Of a DNA stretch of 64,000 nt, positions 24,529 through 33,748 are shown piece after piece. A program made the translations under genes and the position numbers. How positions within the stretch are numbered: the first letter of the stretch is position 1; each line of letters opens with the position of its first letter. This stretch comes from Polyangium jinanense (GTDB taxonomy: Bacteria; Myxococcota; Polyangia; Polyangiales; Polyangiaceae). Location: positions 1 to 64,000 of the forward strand of contig NZ_JAGTJJ010000025.1 in NCBI RefSeq assembly GCF_028435365.1, in the 5' to 3' direction. The notes below the pieces were generated by a model, which saw nothing but the letters and a program-made list of their open reading frames with translations, was not told where the DNA came from and did no database searches.

Positions 24529-26796
24529 ATGAGCGAGGCGCAGCACGCACCCAAGGCCGCGCTCGACGCGTACGTGGCGCGCCAGGCCGCCACGGTGGGG
24601 CGCGCGCCCGTGGCCGAAGACATCACCACGATCGGCCCCGTCGGCCCCTTCAAAGGCGCCACGGGCGCAGCCTCGCTCGGCATCATCGACGATTTCTCCG
24701 AGAGCTACCTCGGCAAGGGTCCGGGCTCCGTCACGTTCGCCCCCGACGGCCGCGCGCTCTACTTCGGCCGCGACGACGGCAAGCTTCGGCGCCTCGCGCT
24801 GCCCACGGGCACGCTGGTCTGGGAGCAGAGCGAATCCGAATACGGGCGCGGCATTTTATGCGTCGCTGTTTCCCGCGACGGAAAGCAGATCGCCTACGCG
24901 CGCAAGACCGGCTCCGTTCTCATCGCCGACACCGAGACCGGCAGGACGCTCCGCGAGATCAAGGGCAGCAATGCCGTCTTCGAGCTCTCGTTTTCGAAGG
25001 ACGGCCAGTATCTCGCCATGGGCGGCCAGCGCGGGGCGCGAGTCGTGCACCTCGGCACGATGGCCGAGACCGAGCTCGCCCCGGGCCATTGGTCGATGAC
25101 CTATTCCGTCGCGTTCGCCCCCGAGGCGCCGCTCCTCGCCGAGGGCGCCTCGGGCGGCAAGCTCCGCCTCTGGAATGTGCCGGGTGGCCTCTTCGCCACC
25201 CACGAGCATCATCGCGGCGACATTCACGGCGTCGCCTGGTCGCCCGACGGAAATCGCCTCGTCACCGGCTCCGAGGACAAAGACGTCGTCATCTGCGGCC
25301 TCCATCCGAAAGATCCCATTCTCCGCCTCACGGGCCACACGAGCCTCGTCTTTTGCGTCGCCTGGTCCCCCGAGGGCCGCCGCGTCGCTTCCGGCTCGGC
25401 CGATCGCACCATCCGCATCTGGGACGCGAATACCGGCCTCCCGCTCGCCCGCTACGAATTCCCCGAAGAATTCGCTTATCGCCTGGCCTTTTCGCCCGAC
25501 GGCGTCCTGCTCGCGTCGACGCACCCTTGCACCGCGCGCCTCTGGAATACGCGCACCACCGTGAAAGCCGTGGCGCCCGCGCCACGCCTCCTCAGCGCGG
25601 GCCCGCTCGCCGCCGATCTCGATCCGCTCCCCGGCGCGCTCGTCGCTCTGCTCCGCGTGAATCGATCGGCGCCGCTCTCGCTCCTCCGCGATTTGCTCGC
25701 CCTCACCGCGGGACAGGCCTCGTCGCCCGACACGCAGCGCCTCTCGCGCCACCCCGGCGCGAGCGCCCTCGCCTCGCTCCGCTGGCCGCCGCGGGCCCGC
25801 ATTGCGCTCGCCTTGCTCCTGCTCCGCGACTACGAGGACACCTCATTCGCCCCGCCAAACGACATCTCCGCCGCCGAAATTCGTTTCGCCCTCATTGACG
25901 CACTCGCCGGCAGCGCCTCCGAGCCCGACGCGCCGCCCTTGCCCCTCGCCTACCTCGAACGCGCCCTCGATGCCGTCGACAATCGCCTGCTCGCCTTGCT
26001 CGATTCCCTCGGTCCCGAGGCGTGCGCTGACGATCCCACGCTCCCGCTCGTGATGCTCGGACGGCTGGCCCAGCTCGCGCCTCGGATTGCCCTCGATCGC
26101 CGGCTCCTCGCCTTGCGTGTCCCCGCGCAAAGCCTCGGCGCCGCGGAGGCCCGGGGCCCGTGGCTCGAACCTTCGGGTTTTTCCTCGTCGGGCCACCTCC
26201 TCCACCTCGTCCCCTCGCAATGGGCCTTGCCCGACGATCTCCGGCATTACCGCGCCCTCGACGGCGGCCTGCTCTACCGCGCCCGCTTCGGCCGCGAGCC
26301 GCCGCGCCTGCGCCCCCTCGTCCTCGTCCTCGACGTCTCGCCCACCTCGTTCGGCCCCGTCGAGGCCATGCTCCGGCAAGCCGCGCACGCCCTCGCCGCG
26401 TCCCTGCTCGACGTCGGCCTGCCCGCTTATTTCATCGCCGCCGGCGGCAAAAACGAGGCGCGGGCGATCGTGCACCGCACCGATCTCTTCGAATTGCTCA
26501 CGGCCCGCGCGCGAGAGCCCGTGCATACCGGAAAAACCCTGACCCTCGCCGCCGAGCTCTGCGCTTCTTTGCCCATGCACGGGCCGCTCGAGCCCACGAT
26601 CGTCCTCCTCTCGCATCCGTCCTTCGGCGAGGAAGATCTCGACGTCCCCGCGCCGAAGGATCTCGCGGGCTTCTTCGTCCATTACCCGGGCCACCCGCGG
26701 GAGCCCGCGTGGCAAAGGCGTTGCAAGCGCGCCGTTTGCCTCGGCCCCGACGACGAAGGCCTGCTCGCGGCCGCGCTCGGGCAGGTGCTCGCGTGA
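24529..26796 (+). CDS. WD40 beta-propeller fused to a vWA-like domain
   Basis: A 755-residue protein, no signal peptide. Residues about 65-345 form WD repeats: GSVTFAPDGRALYFG, FELSFSKDGQYLAMGGQRGA, HGVAWSPDGNRLVTGSEDKD, FCVAWSPEGRRVASGSADRT and IRIWDANTGLPL. A helical middle (350-585) follows. Residues about 590-755 are vWA-like: LRPLVLVLDVSPTSFGPVEA (metal site degenerate, DxSxxS), then PAYFIAAGGKNEA and PTIVLLSHPSFGEED. A propeller and a vWA beside a MoxR ATPase match the MoxR-vWA-propeller ternary system concept. Its stop overlaps the radical SAM start (GTGA). Confidence 0.85.
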   Translation: MSEAQHAPKAALDAYVARQAATVGRAPVAEDITTIGPVGPFKGATGAASLGIIDDFSESYLGKGPGSVTFAPDGRALYFGRDDGKLRRLALPTGTLVWEQSESEYGRGILCVAVSRDGKQIAYARKTGSVLIADTETGRTLREIKGSNAVFELSFSKDGQYLAMGGQRGARVVHLGTMAETELAPGHWSMTYSVAFAPEAPLLAEGASGGKLRLWNVPGGLFATHEHHRGDIHGVAWSPDGNRLVTGSEDKDVVICGLHPKDPILRLTGHTSLVFCVAWSPEGRRVASGSADRTIRIWDANTGLPLARYEFPEEFAYRLAFSPDGVLLASTHPCTARLWNTRTTVKAVAPAPRLLSAGPLAADLDPLPGALVALLRVNRSAPLSLLRDLLALTAGQASSPDTQRLSRHPGASALASLRWPPRARIALALLLLRDYEDTSFAPPNDISAAEIRFALIDALAGSASEPDAPPLPLAYLERALDAVDNRLLALLDSLGPEACADDPTLPLVMLGRLAQLAPRIALDRRLLALRVPAQSLGAAEARGPWLEPSGFSSSGHLLHLVPSQWALPDDLRHYRALDGGLLYRARFGREPPRLRPLVLVLDVSPTSFGPVEAMLRQAAHALAASLLDVGLPAYFIAAGGKNEARAIVHRTDLFELLTARAREPVHTGKTLTLAAELCASLPMHGPLEPTIVLLSHPSFGEEDLDVPAPKDLAGFFVHYPGHPREPAWQRRCKRAVCLGPDDEGLLAAALGQVLA

Positions 26797-27827
26797 CCTC
26801 TTCGCCGGAATGGCGCCCCGCGCGATTTTACCGGACCGACGGCGCGCGCCTCACCTGCACCCTCTGCCCCTTCGCGTGCGCGCTCGCGGACGGCGATCGC
26901 GGCCGCTGCCACGTGCGGCAGAGGCGCGGGGACACGATGGAAACGGCGACCTACGCGACGTCCGTCCTCCACGCCCAGCCCATCGAGCGGAAGCCGCTCT
27001 ATCATGTTCATCCTGGAAAAACCGTCCTCACCGTGGCCGCGCCGGGCTGCACGTTCGCCTGCACCTATTGTCAGAATTTTTCCGTGTCGCAGTATGGCCG
27101 CACCAACGAGGCATCCTGGACCGCGCGCCCCATCACGGCGCGGGAGCTCGTCGCGGCATGCGCGGAGAAAGGCGCGCTCCTCGCCTTCTCGTACACCGAG
27201 CCCATCCTCGCCGCCGAGCTCACGCTCGACGTCGCCGAGCTCCGAGGCGACGCTCGCCCCTCCATCCTTTGGAAGACCAACGGGTTTGTCAGTCCAGGCG
27301 CCGCCCGCCTCGTCGCCCCGGCCCTTCTCGCGGCCAACGTCGATCTCAAAACACCCGCCGACGCCTCGCACCGCAAGCTCACGGCCGCGCCCCTCGCGCC
27401 CGTCCTCGAGGCCCTCTCGATCTGGAAAGAATGCGGCGTCTGGCTCGAAATCTCGACCCCGCTCATCCCGGGCCTGAACACGGACGACGCCTCGCTCCGC
27501 GCCCTCGCCGCGCTCGTCTTTTCCTTCGGCGCCGAGACCCCTTGGCACCTCGTCCGTTTCCACCCCGATTACCGCCTCCAGGATGCGCCCCCGACGCACC
27601 CCGACCTCCTCCGCCGAGCCGTCGACATCGCCAGAAACGTCGGCCTCGCGCACGTGTACATCGAACGCGCGCTCGGCGAGGAGGGGCGCAATACACATTG
27701 CGCGGGCTGTGGCCAGGCCGTGATTCGAAGGGACGTGTGGGCGCTCGCGGAGAACGACCTCGTCCACGGAAAATGCCCCCATTGCTCACAAGCCATCCCC
27801 GGGCGATGGGACGAGGTGCCGACATGA
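26793..27827 (+). CDS. AmrS-like radical SAM enzyme
   Basis: A 344-residue protein; GTG at 26793 overlaps the previous stop. N-terminal Cys set C22, C25, C29 and C39 (TCTLCPFAC, GDRGRCHVR); radical SAM CxxxCxxC at C86, C90, C93 (CTFACTYCQN); C-terminal zinc ribbon THCAGCGQAVIRR and KCPHCSQAIPGRW. This order is that of the AmmeMemoRadiSam-type radical SAM protein AmrS. The usual partners AMMECR1 and MEMO are not here. Within this operon it may modify a protein or the small downstream product. Confidence 0.9.
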   Translation: MTSSPEWRPARFYRTDGARLTCTLCPFACALADGDRGRCHVRQRRGDTMETATYATSVLHAQPIERKPLYHVHPGKTVLTVAAPGCTFACTYCQNFSVSQYGRTNEASWTARPITARELVAACAEKGALLAFSYTEPILAAELTLDVAELRGDARPSILWKTNGFVSPGAARLVAPALLAANVDLKTPADASHRKLTAAPLAPVLEALSIWKECGVWLEISTPLIPGLNTDDASLRALAALVFSFGAETPWHLVRFHPDYRLQDAPPTHPDLLRRAVDIARNVGLAHVYIERALGEEGRNTHCAGCGQAVIRRDVWALAENDLVHGKCPHCSQAIPGRWDEVPT

Positions 27828-28033
27828 CCAAACGCGAATTCGTCGCGTCTCTCCCCGATCTCATCACACCCGAGGAGTACGCGGCCGATCCCGAGGGCCG
27901 AAAGGTGAAGCTCCGCATCCGACCGACGGCCGACGGCGTGGAGGTGATCGGCGACGCCGTCCGGCCCAAGGAACTCGAAGAGCTCCTCCTCGCCCTCGAT
28001 CCGGCCGTCCTCGAGCAAATGCTCTGCGGCTAG
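27824..28033 (+). CDS. 69-residue protein coupled to the radical SAM gene
   Basis: Starts at ATG 27824 inside the radical SAM stop (ATGA). The sequence begins MTKREFVASLPDLITPEEYA, has a beta-like stretch VKLRIRPTADGVEVIGDAV, a helix PKELEELLLALDP, and ends VLEQMLCG. It contains a single Cys at the penultimate position. It could be a radical SAM substrate, a small adaptor, or a short beta-containing protein whose tail is used by the E1. None of these is shown by sequence; no family was recognised. Confidence 0.65.
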   Translation: MTKREFVASLPDLITPEEYAADPEGRKVKLRIRPTADGVEVIGDAVRPKELEELLLALDPAVLEQMLCG

Positions 28034-28075
28034 GCCTGCATTTCCGGGAATTCGTGGTACGTTGGTGGTCAAACC

Positions 28076-30511
28076 ATGTCGAAACCGGGATCGCTCCTCG
28101 TCCGCGGCTTCGTCACCGGCGCGGCGGCCCTCGCCCTCGGCCTCGTGACGGCCCCCTCCCACGCACAATCCGCGAGCGAGCCGCCGCCCGAGACGACCAT
28201 GCCCTCGCCGCGTGGGCCCACGATCCCGCCCTATCCCGAGGGCGCGACGGGCGACGCCGACGTCATGCTCGCCATTCTGGTGCGCTCGGACGGCAAGGTC
28301 ACCGAGGCCCGCGTGATCGAAGGCCCCGAGCCCTTCGCCAGCGCCGCGGCGGCCGCCGCCTCGACATGGGAGTTCGAGCCCGCATATCGCAATGGCAAAC
28401 CCATCAGCGCCCGCATCCGCTTCCTCGTCACGTTCCGCGCGCCCGCCCCCGTCCCCGAAGCGCCCGCGCCACCCACCGAACCCCCCTCCGCGCCCGCGCC
28501 AATACAAAACCCCGGAGCGCCCGCCCCCGCCGCGCCACCTGCAAAAAACCCGGTGCCCGAGGCTATCGAGGTCCGCGTCCAGGGCGAACACCAGGCGCCC
28601 ACCACGCGCACGATGTCCCGCGTCGAGGTGCGCCAGCTCCCCGGCGCATTCGGTGATCCCTTCCGCGCGATCGAAGCCATGCCCGGCGTCACGCCGATTG
28701 CCTCGGGTGTCCCTTATTTCTTCGTGCGCGGCGCGCCTCCCGGGAACGTGGGGTATTTCATCGACGGCATTCGCGTCCCGCTCCTCTTCCACGTGGCCGC
28801 GGGGCCGAGCGTCATTCATCCCGGGCTCGTCGATCGCGTGGACCTCTATCCCGGCGGCTTTCCTTCACGTTATGGCCGGTTCACGGGCGGCATCGTCACC
28901 GGCACCATCCGCGAGCCCGAAAACCGCCTGCACGGCGAGGGAAACATCCGCCTGTTCGACGCCGGCGCCATGGTCGAGGCGCCTTTCGCGAATGGCCGCG
29001 GCGCCGCGCTCGTCGCCGGCCGGTATGCGTATCCCGAGCTCGTCCTGAAGCTGGCCTCCCCGGGCGTCGAGCTCGGCTATTGGGACTACCAGGCCCGCGT
29101 TCATTACGACCTCACGCCCTCGGACCGCATCGGCGTGTTCGCTTTCGGCTCGCACGACTACCTCGCGCAGATCGACGACGACGACGGCGAGAAGGAGACC
29201 GTCGTGGCCGGGCAGTTTCACCGCGTCGATTTCCGTTACGATCGAAAACTCGGCGCGCATGGCAAATTGCGCCACGCGATCACGCTCGGCTACGACGAGA
29301 GCCAGGCCCGCGGCGGCGAGAACGCCGGCACAACGTGGCTGCTCGGCTCACGCACCGAGCTCACCTTGCGCCCCTCGGACATGGTGACCGTACGCGCGGG
29401 CGCAGACGCATACCTCGAGCGCTTCGAGATCGACATCGAGGAGAACGACGACGACGCGCCAAGCCCGAACGACCTCGCGCTCATGCGCCAGCTCACGAGC
29501 CGCGACGATTTCACGGCCGCCGTCTGGGCCGACGCCGTGATCCGCCCCCACCCCGCGCTCGAGCTCATCCCCGGCGTGCGCTCCGACATCTTCACGTCCG
29601 ACGGCGTCGCCAAGGCGACCTTCGATCCGCGGCTCTCGAGCCGCCTCGAGGTCGGAAAACGTTTCACGCTCGTCGGCGCGTTTGGCGTGACGCACCAGCC
29701 CCCGAGCTTCCTCGGCGCGGCCCCGGGCCTCCAGATCGGCGGATTGCAGGGCGGCGTGCAGACGGGGCTCCTGTCGAGCGCGGGCGTCGAGATGAGCCTG
29801 CCGTTCGACATCAGCGCGACCGTGACGGGCTTTCGTGGCGCGTTCTTCAACCTGAGTGATCCGATCGGCAATCGTCCGCCTGGGACCGAGCTCGGTTATG
29901 CCCGACAGGCGGAGCTCCGGGGGATCGGCAGCACGTACGGCATGGAGCTCTATCTGCGCCGCAGCCTTTCGAAGCGCCTCGGCGGGTTCCTCTCGTATAC
30001 GCTCTCGCGCTCGCTCCGCCACATTGGCAACTCGACGTTCGAGTCGGCCTACGACCGGAGGCACGTCGTGAACCTCGCGGCCTCCTACGATCTCGGCCGG
30101 AACTGGAAGATCGGCGGCCGCATCGTCTTTTACACGGGCTCCCCGATGATCCTCGATTACCGCGTCCGCCGCCGCGATCTCGGCCTGCCGGACGACCCCG
30201 AAGATGGCCCGGATCTCCCGGACACCCCCGAGGAGCACGCGCAACGCGAGGAGCTGCAGAAGCTGCTCGCGAACTACGTGGCGAGCCTGAATTTGCCCGA
30301 CCGCCTGCCCGCGTTCTTCCGCCTCGACGTGCGTCTAGAAAAACGGTGGACGTTCCCGAACGGCAAATGGCTCTCGTTCACCGTGGAGGTGCTGAACGCG
30401 ACCGCCGGCAAGGAGGTGACGCAATACGAATGCAGCTTCCAGGACGGATGCGCACCCGAGGAGATCGGGCCGCTCGTGATCCCGAGCATCGGGGTCGAGG
30501 GGGGATTCTAG
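28076..30511 (+). CDS. TonB-dependent receptor with N-terminal TonB C-terminal-like domain
   Basis: An 811-residue outer membrane protein. Signal peptide 1-30 (ending PSHAQSA). Residues about 50-125 resemble the TonB C-terminal domain: IPPYPEGATGDADVMLAILV, KVTEARVIEGPEPFASAAAA, WEFEPAYRNGKPISARIRF. A Pro/Ala linker follows, then a plug domain (about 175-270: ALP.AFGDPFRAIEAMPGVT, FFVRGAPPGNVGYFIDGI, RVDLYPGGFPSRYGRFTGGI) and a beta barrel to the end. The combination of TonB_C and receptor in one chain is found in some myxobacteria-type proteins. A TTTCCGGGAA motif lies 26 bp upstream. The ligand is unknown. Confidence 0.87.
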   Translation: MSKPGSLLVRGFVTGAAALALGLVTAPSHAQSASEPPPETTMPSPRGPTIPPYPEGATGDADVMLAILVRSDGKVTEARVIEGPEPFASAAAAAASTWEFEPAYRNGKPISARIRFLVTFRAPAPVPEAPAPPTEPPSAPAPIQNPGAPAPAAPPAKNPVPEAIEVRVQGEHQAPTTRTMSRVEVRQLPGAFGDPFRAIEAMPGVTPIASGVPYFFVRGAPPGNVGYFIDGIRVPLLFHVAAGPSVIHPGLVDRVDLYPGGFPSRYGRFTGGIVTGTIREPENRLHGEGNIRLFDAGAMVEAPFANGRGAALVAGRYAYPELVLKLASPGVELGYWDYQARVHYDLTPSDRIGVFAFGSHDYLAQIDDDDGEKETVVAGQFHRVDFRYDRKLGAHGKLRHAITLGYDESQARGGENAGTTWLLGSRTELTLRPSDMVTVRAGADAYLERFEIDIEENDDDAPSPNDLALMRQLTSRDDFTAAVWADAVIRPHPALELIPGVRSDIFTSDGVAKATFDPRLSSRLEVGKRFTLVGAFGVTHQPPSFLGAAPGLQIGGLQGGVQTGLLSSAGVEMSLPFDISATVTGFRGAFFNLSDPIGNRPPGTELGYARQAELRGIGSTYGMELYLRRSLSKRLGGFLSYTLSRSLRHIGNSTFESAYDRRHVVNLAASYDLGRNWKIGGRIVFYTGSPMILDYRVRRRDLGLPDDPEDGPDLPDTPEEHAQREELQKLLANYVASLNLPDRLPAFFRLDVRLEKRWTFPNGKWLSFTVEVLNATAGKEVTQYECSFQDGCAPEEIGPLVIPSIGVEGGF

Positions 30512-30515
30512 CCGA

Positions 30516-31772
30516 TCACGGGCTGAGCACGAGATATCGGATCCCAACGTCGCTCGAGATCCCGAGCTCGTAGAGCGCGACGTGAAGCCGGCCGGCCCCG
30601 TCGCGGTCGAACGTGGCGCCGAACGCGGAAAACCCCTCCGTCACGACGGCCTGCGCGATGCCGCCGGGATGCGGCGCGGCGACGACGAACTGCCCCGTGG
30701 TCGGCGCGCCGATTTCGAACCGCGAATAAAAGAGGCGCACGGAGCTCGCCTCGTCCGTCACGACTCCGAGCGGATACACGGTGACCCCTTGCGGCACTTG
30801 TTCGATGGGCGTGACGGTCCACGCATTCGTCCCCTCGCGCGTCACGTATACAAGCTCGAACGTGAAATCCGAGAGCTGACGTAATGCGAGGACGTGGGGT
30901 TTGCCCTGGGGGTTCGCCTCGTCCGCCCCGGTAGCGCCGAGCACGAGGCGATACGAATCCGCTTGCAGGGTCCCCGAGCCGAGCGGCATGACGACCTCGT
31001 GCGCGAGCGGCGGCGCATGCCAGTGGAGCTCCCACGCGCCATTCACGGCTTCCCACGCGATCAGGTGCGGCGCGCCCTCGGGCGAGACCACGACCGGGAA
31101 CGGAAAGGGCGTCCCGCCCAGCATTTCGACGGACCAGGACGAACCATGTCTCCCGAAGAGGAGCTCGTCGCCGGGACCACGAAATCCAGCGAAGAGCTCA
31201 CCAGTTTGTCCGATCGCAAATCCCCGGGCCAGGTTCGTGCCCTCCTCCGGTACATGGTCGACGAGGCTCCACCCCTCCGCGGTGAACGACCACAACGACG
31301 CCCCGAAGGCCCCGTCGTTCACGAGCGCGACCGGCACATCGGGCGTGATCGATACGAGCCCCGCCGTGGCCGAGTCGAACGGTGTCGGATTCACCTCCCA
31401 ATCGCCCGCTGCCTTGCGCACGGCGTAAAACCCTTTGTATTCGTTCACGGCCGACGAAAAGAGGATCCGGGGCCGGCAGGACGCGTCGAGCGAGAGCGCC
31501 GGGGCGTCGTTCCGGTATGCGGGCGGAACCACGAGCAGCTCCTCTTCGAGGATCTGGCAAGGCGCGTCTCCCGAGCCGCAAAGCGGAAGCATGTCGACCG
31601 AAGGTTTCGTGAGCGGCACGCACCGCGCGGACGGAGCCGGGCCGAAACCGCCCACGCCGGACGAACCGCCGGCGCCGCCGCTCCCGGACGTGGAGGTGTC
31701 GTTCGTATCCACCACGGGTCCACAGCCCGCGAGCCAAGCCGCGAAAACAAGGAAGGAAAGAGGGTACTTCAT
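30516..31772 (-). CDS. Lipoprotein, probable beta-propeller, unknown function
   Basis: A 418-residue protein with lipoprotein signal (FLVFAAWLAGCGPV) and a Ser/Gly linker. The remainder is rich in short strands separated by turns, for example SWSVEMLGGTPFPFPVVVSP, HLIAWEAVNGAWELHWHA and FGATFDRDGAGRLHVALYEL. Repeats of about 45 residues with an aromatic W and a DG/EG turn suggest a propeller. Four Cys lie near residues 50-100, after the linker. It converges with the TonB-dependent receptor gene with only four bases between stops. No family assigned. Confidence 0.7.
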   Translation of the reverse strand: MKYPLSFLVFAAWLAGCGPVVDTNDTSTSGSGGAGGSSGVGGFGPAPSARCVPLTKPSVDMLPLCGSGDAPCQILEEELLVVPPAYRNDAPALSLDASCRPRILFSSAVNEYKGFYAVRKAAGDWEVNPTPFDSATAGLVSITPDVPVALVNDGAFGASLWSFTAEGWSLVDHVPEEGTNLARGFAIGQTGELFAGFRGPGDELLFGRHGSSWSVEMLGGTPFPFPVVVSPEGAPHLIAWEAVNGAWELHWHAPPLAHEVVMPLGSGTLQADSYRLVLGATGADEANPQGKPHVLALRQLSDFTFELVYVTREGTNAWTVTPIEQVPQGVTVYPLGVVTDEASSVRLFYSRFEIGAPTTGQFVVAAPHPGGIAQAVVTEGFSAFGATFDRDGAGRLHVALYELGISSDVGIRYLVLSP

Positions 31773-31837
31773 GGGCTCATGGTACCAGGAGCCCGACCGG
31801 TCCGCGAGGCGCGGACGTACCCGTCAAGGGCTCGACA

Positions 31838-32761
31838 GTGGAGCTTGATCGCGGCCTCTGCCGCACCGATACTCGATGCGTGCGCCCCGGCCCGATCCAT
31901 CTCCTTACCTGCCCGCGTTGCGGCGCATTCGCCAAGGACCGCACGATCGGCTCGGGGAGCTCGATGGGCGCCCGTTTCTGGACCGATGGCAAGGGGGACA
32001 TGCCGATGCTGCCTCAGCGGCCCGAGGTCGCGCGTTGCCAGGCCTGTGGGCTCGTGCATTTCCCGAAGGACGCCACGCGGGCCGGGACGATGACCATCGT
32101 CGAGGAGCTCGGCGCGCAAAGTTATGCGCTCCGGGTCACCGCGATCCGGCGCAAATCCATTCCGCTCTTTTCGCTCTTGCGCTTGAAGGTCGGGGCCTGG
32201 TCGGAAGAGGCCCTTTTCGCGGCGCTGCCGGTGACGGTCGCGACGGGGCTCACGCATCTCCAGGCTGGATCCCGCGCGGAGGTGCTCGAAAAGATGGGGG
32301 CCGAGGTCGAGTACGTGGTGACGATTCGCGAGGGGTATGAAGGCCCCACGCCGCGCGAATGGATCGAAGCGCCGGATCTCGCGCCGCCCGGCGAGCGCGA
32401 CCTCCTTGCGACGCTCGCGCGCGGCGATTTCGCTCCGAATCGCGAGGCCGTGCTCACGCTACGAATAAAAGCCTGGCAAGCCGGAAACGACGCGCGCCGG
32501 GGCGCCGATTCCGTGGCGGCCGTCGCGTGGTCGAACGAAGCTGCAGAAAACCTCGAAGCGCTCGTCGCCCTGCTCTCCGAGGACGACCCCGACGAACGCC
32601 TGATGAAAGCGGAGGCGCTCCGTGAGCTCGGTCGATTCGAAACGTGCCTCGCCCTGCTCGCGCGCCCTCTGCCGGGCAAATACGAAATCGTCGTCCGGAC
32701 GATTCGCTCGCTCGCCGAACGAAACGTGCCGGGCGTGGCCGAGCTCCGCGGTTCGTTCTAA
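31838..32761 (+). CDS. Zinc-ribbon protein with ribosomal L7/L12 C-terminal-like segment
   Basis: A 307-residue protein (GTG start; another GTG at 31880 is possible). Cys pairs CPRCGA and CQACGLVHF, about 40 residues apart, probably form a zinc ribbon. Residues about 115-150 (LPVTVATGLTHLQAGSRAEV, LEKMGAEVEYVV) look like the L7/L12 C-terminal domain, where the short helices and the GA.VE ending are typical. The C-terminal 120 residues are helical, ending in a TPR-like KAEALRELGRFETCLALLAR. The function is unknown; cytosolic. Confidence 0.68.
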   Translation: MELDRGLCRTDTRCVRPGPIHLLTCPRCGAFAKDRTIGSGSSMGARFWTDGKGDMPMLPQRPEVARCQACGLVHFPKDATRAGTMTIVEELGAQSYALRVTAIRRKSIPLFSLLRLKVGAWSEEALFAALPVTVATGLTHLQAGSRAEVLEKMGAEVEYVVTIREGYEGPTPREWIEAPDLAPPGERDLLATLARGDFAPNREAVLTLRIKAWQAGNDARRGADSVAAVAWSNEAAENLEALVALLSEDDPDERLMKAEALRELGRFETCLALLARPLPGKYEIVVRTIRSLAERNVPGVAELRGSF

Positions 32762-32765
32762 CGAA

Positions 32766-33710
32766 CTACCCTGCGCGTCGCTCCAGGATCGCGAGCCGCT
32801 CCCACTCGAAAATGCCTTCGTATTCGGTCGACCAGTACCGCTCCGCCCACGCGTCCGCGCCCTCGTCGCGGAGCACGTCGAGCCCCGCATCCCGGCCGAG
32901 CGCCGCGAGGTCCTCGGGTTCGATGAATCCACGAATGGGCTCGCCGAGCGCGCGCGCGATCACGTGCCCGCCCGCGAGCAGCACCCGCTCGACCCGGGGC
33001 TTGCGCGGGGGCGAATACGTGAGCGCGACCCGGCTGCCCGGCGCGCTCGCCGCGCCGATGGAGCCGAGCGTGCCCGCAATGGCCGCGCGCGTCAGATAGA
33101 TGGTGACGCCCTCCCATATCCAGAACGAGGGCTCCTCCGCGGAAAAACCCTCCCGCGCGAGCGAGGTGCCGAGATCGTCACGCTCGAAATCGACGGGCAC
33201 GAGCCGCACCTCGCGCGCCCTGGGCTCGATCCGCGCCGCCCGCAGGCGCGCCCGTTTGTCGCGCTGCGTGCTCGGGTGATCCACCTCGAAAACGGCCGCG
33301 TCCGCGAGCTCGTCCATGCGATACGCCCGCCCGTCGAGCCCGGCGCCGAGCACGACGAGCTGCCGCACGCCGCGCGCGAGGCTCTCGCGGAGCGCGTCGT
33401 CGATCGCTTGGGTGCGCAGCGCGACGTGGTACGTCATGCCGAGCGAGGCGAGACCAAGCCCGCGATGAACGAGCGCCGTTGCGCGCTCCGTGACCGCCGC
33501 CCGCGAGGCGAGGCGCGCCGCGAGCGAGAGGGGTCGCGGGACGAGCGCGGCCGCGATGGGATCCCGCGCGCCGGCGAAAGGCGCTGGAAGATCGGTGTAA
33601 AGCGCCCGGATCGTGGCCACGGCCATGGATGTGAAGCTTGGACGACCGTCGTGCACGAACCCTTGATACCACGAACGTGAGGCTTGCGCGTGGCCTCCGC
33701 GCGGGTGCAT
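32766..33710 (-). CDS. LCM/TIGR00027-type SAM-dependent methyltransferase
   Basis: A 314-residue protein (or from MAVATIRALY at 33629; the family generally begins near there, so the first 27 residues may be untranslated). Motif I is QLVVLGAGLDGRAYRM, motif II VFEVDHPSTQ, then VDFERDDLGTSL and the conserved FWIWEGVTIYLTR. These are the leucine carboxyl methyltransferase/PPM1-like signatures of a family often methylating small molecules. Its stop is four bases from that of the preceding convergent gene. The substrate is unknown. Confidence 0.87.
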   Translation of the reverse strand: MHPRGGHAQASRSWYQGFVHDGRPSFTSMAVATIRALYTDLPAPFAGARDPIAAALVPRPLSLAARLASRAAVTERATALVHRGLGLASLGMTYHVALRTQAIDDALRESLARGVRQLVVLGAGLDGRAYRMDELADAAVFEVDHPSTQRDKRARLRAARIEPRAREVRLVPVDFERDDLGTSLAREGFSAEEPSFWIWEGVTIYLTRAAIAGTLGSIGAASAPGSRVALTYSPPRKPRVERVLLAGGHVIARALGEPIRGFIEPEDLAALGRDAGLDVLRDEGADAWAERYWSTEYEGIFEWERLAILERRAG

Positions 33711-33748
33711 GATGAGCCCGATCGAAGGGCGAGTGTAGAGGCACTGGG

